The notes beneath the pieces were generated by a model, which worked only from the letters and a program-made list of their open reading frames with translations, made no database searches and had not been told where the DNA came from. 64,000 bases of DNA from Limimaricola variabilis (GTDB lineage: Bacteria > Pseudomonadota > Alphaproteobacteria > Rhodobacterales > Rhodobacteraceae), in contig NZ_JACIBX010000001.1 in assembly GCF_014195545.1 (NCBI RefSeq), positions 330,463 through 394,462 of the forward strand, given 5' to 3'. A program made the position numbers and the translations under genes. Positions 62,189 through 64,000 of this stretch are shown here, one piece after another; position 1 is the first letter of the stretch; every line of letters starts with the position of its first letter.

Positions 62189-63186
62189 CCGGCACCCGCA
62201 CTCTCGAAGGCGCGCGCGTTCTCGTCACCGGCGGCAGCGGCTTCATCGGCTCGCATATCACCGACCTGCTGCTCGAAGCGGGCGTGCGGGAGGTGACCGT
62301 GATCGACAACATGGTCCGCGGTCGCCCCGAGAACCTCGAAACCGCGATGCGCTCGGGCCGCGTGTCGCTGGTCGTCGGCGACATCCGCGATGCCGGGCTG
62401 ATGGATCAGCTGGTGGCGGGACAGGATCTCGTCTTTCATCAGGCGGCGCTGCGCATCACACATTGCGCGGCCGAGCCCGACACCGCGATGTCGGTCATGG
62501 TGCAGGCCACCTACGATCTGCTGCGCCGCTGCGTCGAGCATCGCGTCGACCGGGTGGTCATGGCCTCCTCGGCCTCGATCTATGGCCTGGCGCCACATTT
62601 CCCGACGCCCGAAAGCGACCCGCCCTATGACAACCGGACGCTCTATGGCGCCGCGAAGAGCTTTGGCGAAGGGCTGCTGCGGTCGTTCCACGACATGTAC
62701 GGGCTGGACTATGTCGCACTGCGCTACTTCAACGTCTACGGCCCCCGGATGGACCTGCATGGCAAGTATACCGAGGTCATGGTGCGCTGGATGGAGCGGC
62801 TGTCCGAAGGGCTGCCCCCGATCGTGTTCGGCGACGGCGCGCAGACCATGGATCTCGTGCATGTCCGGGACGTGGCCCGTGCCAACATCCTCGCGGCCCG
62901 CAGCGACGCGACCGACCGGGTCTACAATATCGGCTCGGGCACGGAGACCTCGCTGCTCGACCTCGCCAGCCTGATCGCGCGCGGCATGGGGCGCGAGGAT
63001 CTCGTCGCCGAGCATGCGGCGGAGCGGGCCGTCAACCCCGTGCCCCGGCGGCTTGCCTGCATACAGGCGGCGGCCCGCGAGATCGGTTTTCGCGCCGAGA
63101 TCGGCCCCGATGCCGGGCTGGTTGACCTGATCTCCTATTGGCGGCGCGAACGTGAGGCGCGGCCCGGTTCGAGTGCGGCCGCATGA
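62185..63186 (+). CDS. NAD-dependent nucleotide-sugar epimerase/dehydratase
   Basis: Extended short-chain dehydrogenase of 333 residues. The cofactor motif is TGGSGFIGSHI (residues 16-26), and the catalytic S and YxxxK are in ASSASIYG and TLYGAAKSFGE. Sequence style is that of UDP-glucose/GlcNAc 4-epimerases or 4,6-dehydratases; which one cannot be told. It lies between two DegT-family aminotransferase genes, with four-base overlaps. Confidence 0.88.
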   Translation: MTGTRTLEGARVLVTGGSGFIGSHITDLLLEAGVREVTVIDNMVRGRPENLETAMRSGRVSLVVGDIRDAGLMDQLVAGQDLVFHQAALRITHCAAEPDTAMSVMVQATYDLLRRCVEHRVDRVVMASSASIYGLAPHFPTPESDPPYDNRTLYGAAKSFGEGLLRSFHDMYGLDYVALRYFNVYGPRMDLHGKYTEVMVRWMERLSEGLPPIVFGDGAQTMDLVHVRDVARANILAARSDATDRVYNIGSGTETSLLDLASLIARGMGREDLVAEHAAERAVNPVPRRLACIQAAAREIGFRAEIGPDAGLVDLISYWRREREARPGSSAAA

Positions 63187-64000
63187 TCCCCATCGCCAAG
63201 CCGTTCATCAACCGCTCCGAGGCCGATGCAGCGAGCCGGGCCGTGCTCTCGGGCTGGGTCTCTCAGGGGCCGCAGGTGGCCGCCTTCGAGGCGGAATTCG
63301 CCAATTTCGTCGGAGCGGCGCATGCCTGCGCGGTCTCGAACTGCACCACCGCGCTGCATCTCGCGCTGCTCGGGGTCGGCGTGTCGCCGGGCGACGAGGT
63401 GATCACCGTCAGCCACTCCTTCATCGCCACCGCGAACACGATCCGCCAATGCGGCGCGACGCCTGTCTTCGTCGACATCGAACGGGACGGCTACAACATC
63501 GATCCCGCGGCGATTGCCGCGGCGATGACCCCGGTCACTCGCGCGATCCTCGTGGTGCATCAGATGGGCATGCCCTGCGACATGCCCGCCATCCTCAAGC
63601 TCGCCGGCGCCCATGGCCTGCCGGTGATCGAGGACGCCGCCTGCGCCGCCGGATCCGAGCTGCGGATGCGCAATGCCTGGCTGCGCATCGGGCGTCCCTT
63701 GGGCGACGTGGTCTGTTTCTCCTTCCACCCGCGCAAGGTGATCACCACCGGTGAGGGCGGGATGCTGACCACCAACCGCGTCGAGCTGGACGCCGGGTTC
63801 CGGCTCGCGCGGCAGCACGGGATGTCGGTGTCCGACGCGGTCCGCCACAACAGTCCGCAGGTCGTCATCGAAAGCTATCCCGTCACCGGGTTCAATTACC
63901 GGATGACAGATATCCAGGCCTCGATAGGGCGCGAGCAACTCAAGCGGCTACCGGGCATCGTGTCGCGGCGGCGCACGCTTGCCGAACGCTATTCGACCCG
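63183..64000 (+). CDS. Second DegT/DnrJ/EryC1/StrS aminotransferase (partial)
   Basis: The window end cuts this gene after 272 codons; the rest lies to the right. The N-terminus MIPIAKPFINRSEADAA, SNCTTALHLALLGVGVSPGDEV, VIEDAACAAGSE and the PLP lysine in CFSFHPRKVITTGEGGML are clear. The sequence differs from the first aminotransferase in the cluster, so a second amino sugar or a second amination step is likely. It overlaps the epimerase stop by four bases. Confidence 0.9.
   Translation, partial: MIPIAKPFINRSEADAASRAVLSGWVSQGPQVAAFEAEFANFVGAAHACAVSNCTTALHLALLGVGVSPGDEVITVSHSFIATANTIRQCGATPVFVDIERDGYNIDPAAIAAAMTPVTRAILVVHQMGMPCDMPAILKLAGAHGLPVIEDAACAAGSELRMRNAWLRIGRPLGDVVCFSFHPRKVITTGEGGMLTTNRVELDAGFRLARQHGMSVSDAVRHNSPQVVIESYPVTGFNYRMTDIQASIGREQLKRLPGIVSRRRTLAERYST

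Overview
The window is a GC-rich (roughly two thirds G+C) bacterial chromosome segment. Gene content and protein style point to an alphaproteobacterium of the Rhodobacteraceae/Roseobacter group: a bioBFDAGC biotin operon, a compact pho-pst locus whose PstA carries a DUF3333-type insert, small Rhodobacteraceae-type proteins, RTX-Hint proteins, a GlxA-family regulator and a metal-poor HemB. Genes are tightly packed, with many 4-bp ATGA/GTGA stop-start overlaps. I saw no tRNA, rRNA, CRISPR array, transposase or integrase.

Region by region. 1-3058: mercury resistance, with merT-merP-merF-merA plus a small membrane protein on the minus strand and merR diverging across a 19-bp-spacer MerR-type promoter. 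3307-4080: an ion channel with a C-terminal zinc ribbon. 4077-19107, all minus strand: an IMPACT/YigZ protein, a Crp/Fnr regulator that seems to lack a normal start codon, the biotin genes bioB-F-D-A-G-C, an EamA transporter, then phoB, phoU, pstB, pstA, pstC, pstS and phoR, with a Pho box in front of pstS. 19244-24121: a short unknown protein, gamma-carbonic-anhydrase-like protein, guanylate kinase, a PAS_5-type protein, class II DAHP synthase and a GlxA-family regulator. 24232-29376: a branched-chain amino-acid type ABC transporter (livJ-G-F-H-M). 29456-31394: a divergent HupE/UreJ and DUF4198 pair, probably metal uptake. 31427-33231: pseudouridine catabolism (psuK-psuG). 33324-35836: DUF502 protein, patatin-like phospholipase and 3-hydroxybutyrate dehydrogenase. 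35837-36191: a gap that holds a well-formed small RNA or leader-attenuator candidate. 36192-40009: an orphan family-5 solute-binding protein with a tiny lipoprotein, a CsbD-like protein, an XRE-cupin regulator and a DsbA/FrnE-type protein. 40006-45932: mfd followed by three overlapping genes (GT2, LAB_N membrane protein, GT39) that look like a lipid-A or lipid-carrier glycosylation module. 45980-49582: membrane protein, hemB, Ysc84-type lipoprotein and DUF2254 protein. 49795-52356: a large RTX-Hint protein. 52941-54740: a YgiB/YgiC-type pair. 55209-64000: a surface-polysaccharide locus with a WecG/TagA transferase, a secreted beta-helix/DUF4082/lectin-like protein, and an acetyltransferase, oxidoreductase, aminotransferase, epimerase and second aminotransferase (cut by the window end) for an amino sugar.

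How the parts work together. MerT, MerF and MerP bring Hg(II) to cytosolic MerA, and MerR senses it. PstSCAB and PhoU feed phosphate status to PhoR and PhoB, which should act on the Pho box. BioC and BioG prime and release pimeloyl-ACP for BioF-A-D-B. The last cluster resembles the WlbA/B/C (WbpB/D/E) route to a 2,3-diacetamido uronic acid. The observations most worth a second look are the small RNA candidate upstream of bdhA, the Crp-family gene whose best start is ATC, and the composite beta-helix/lectin protein in the sugar cluster.
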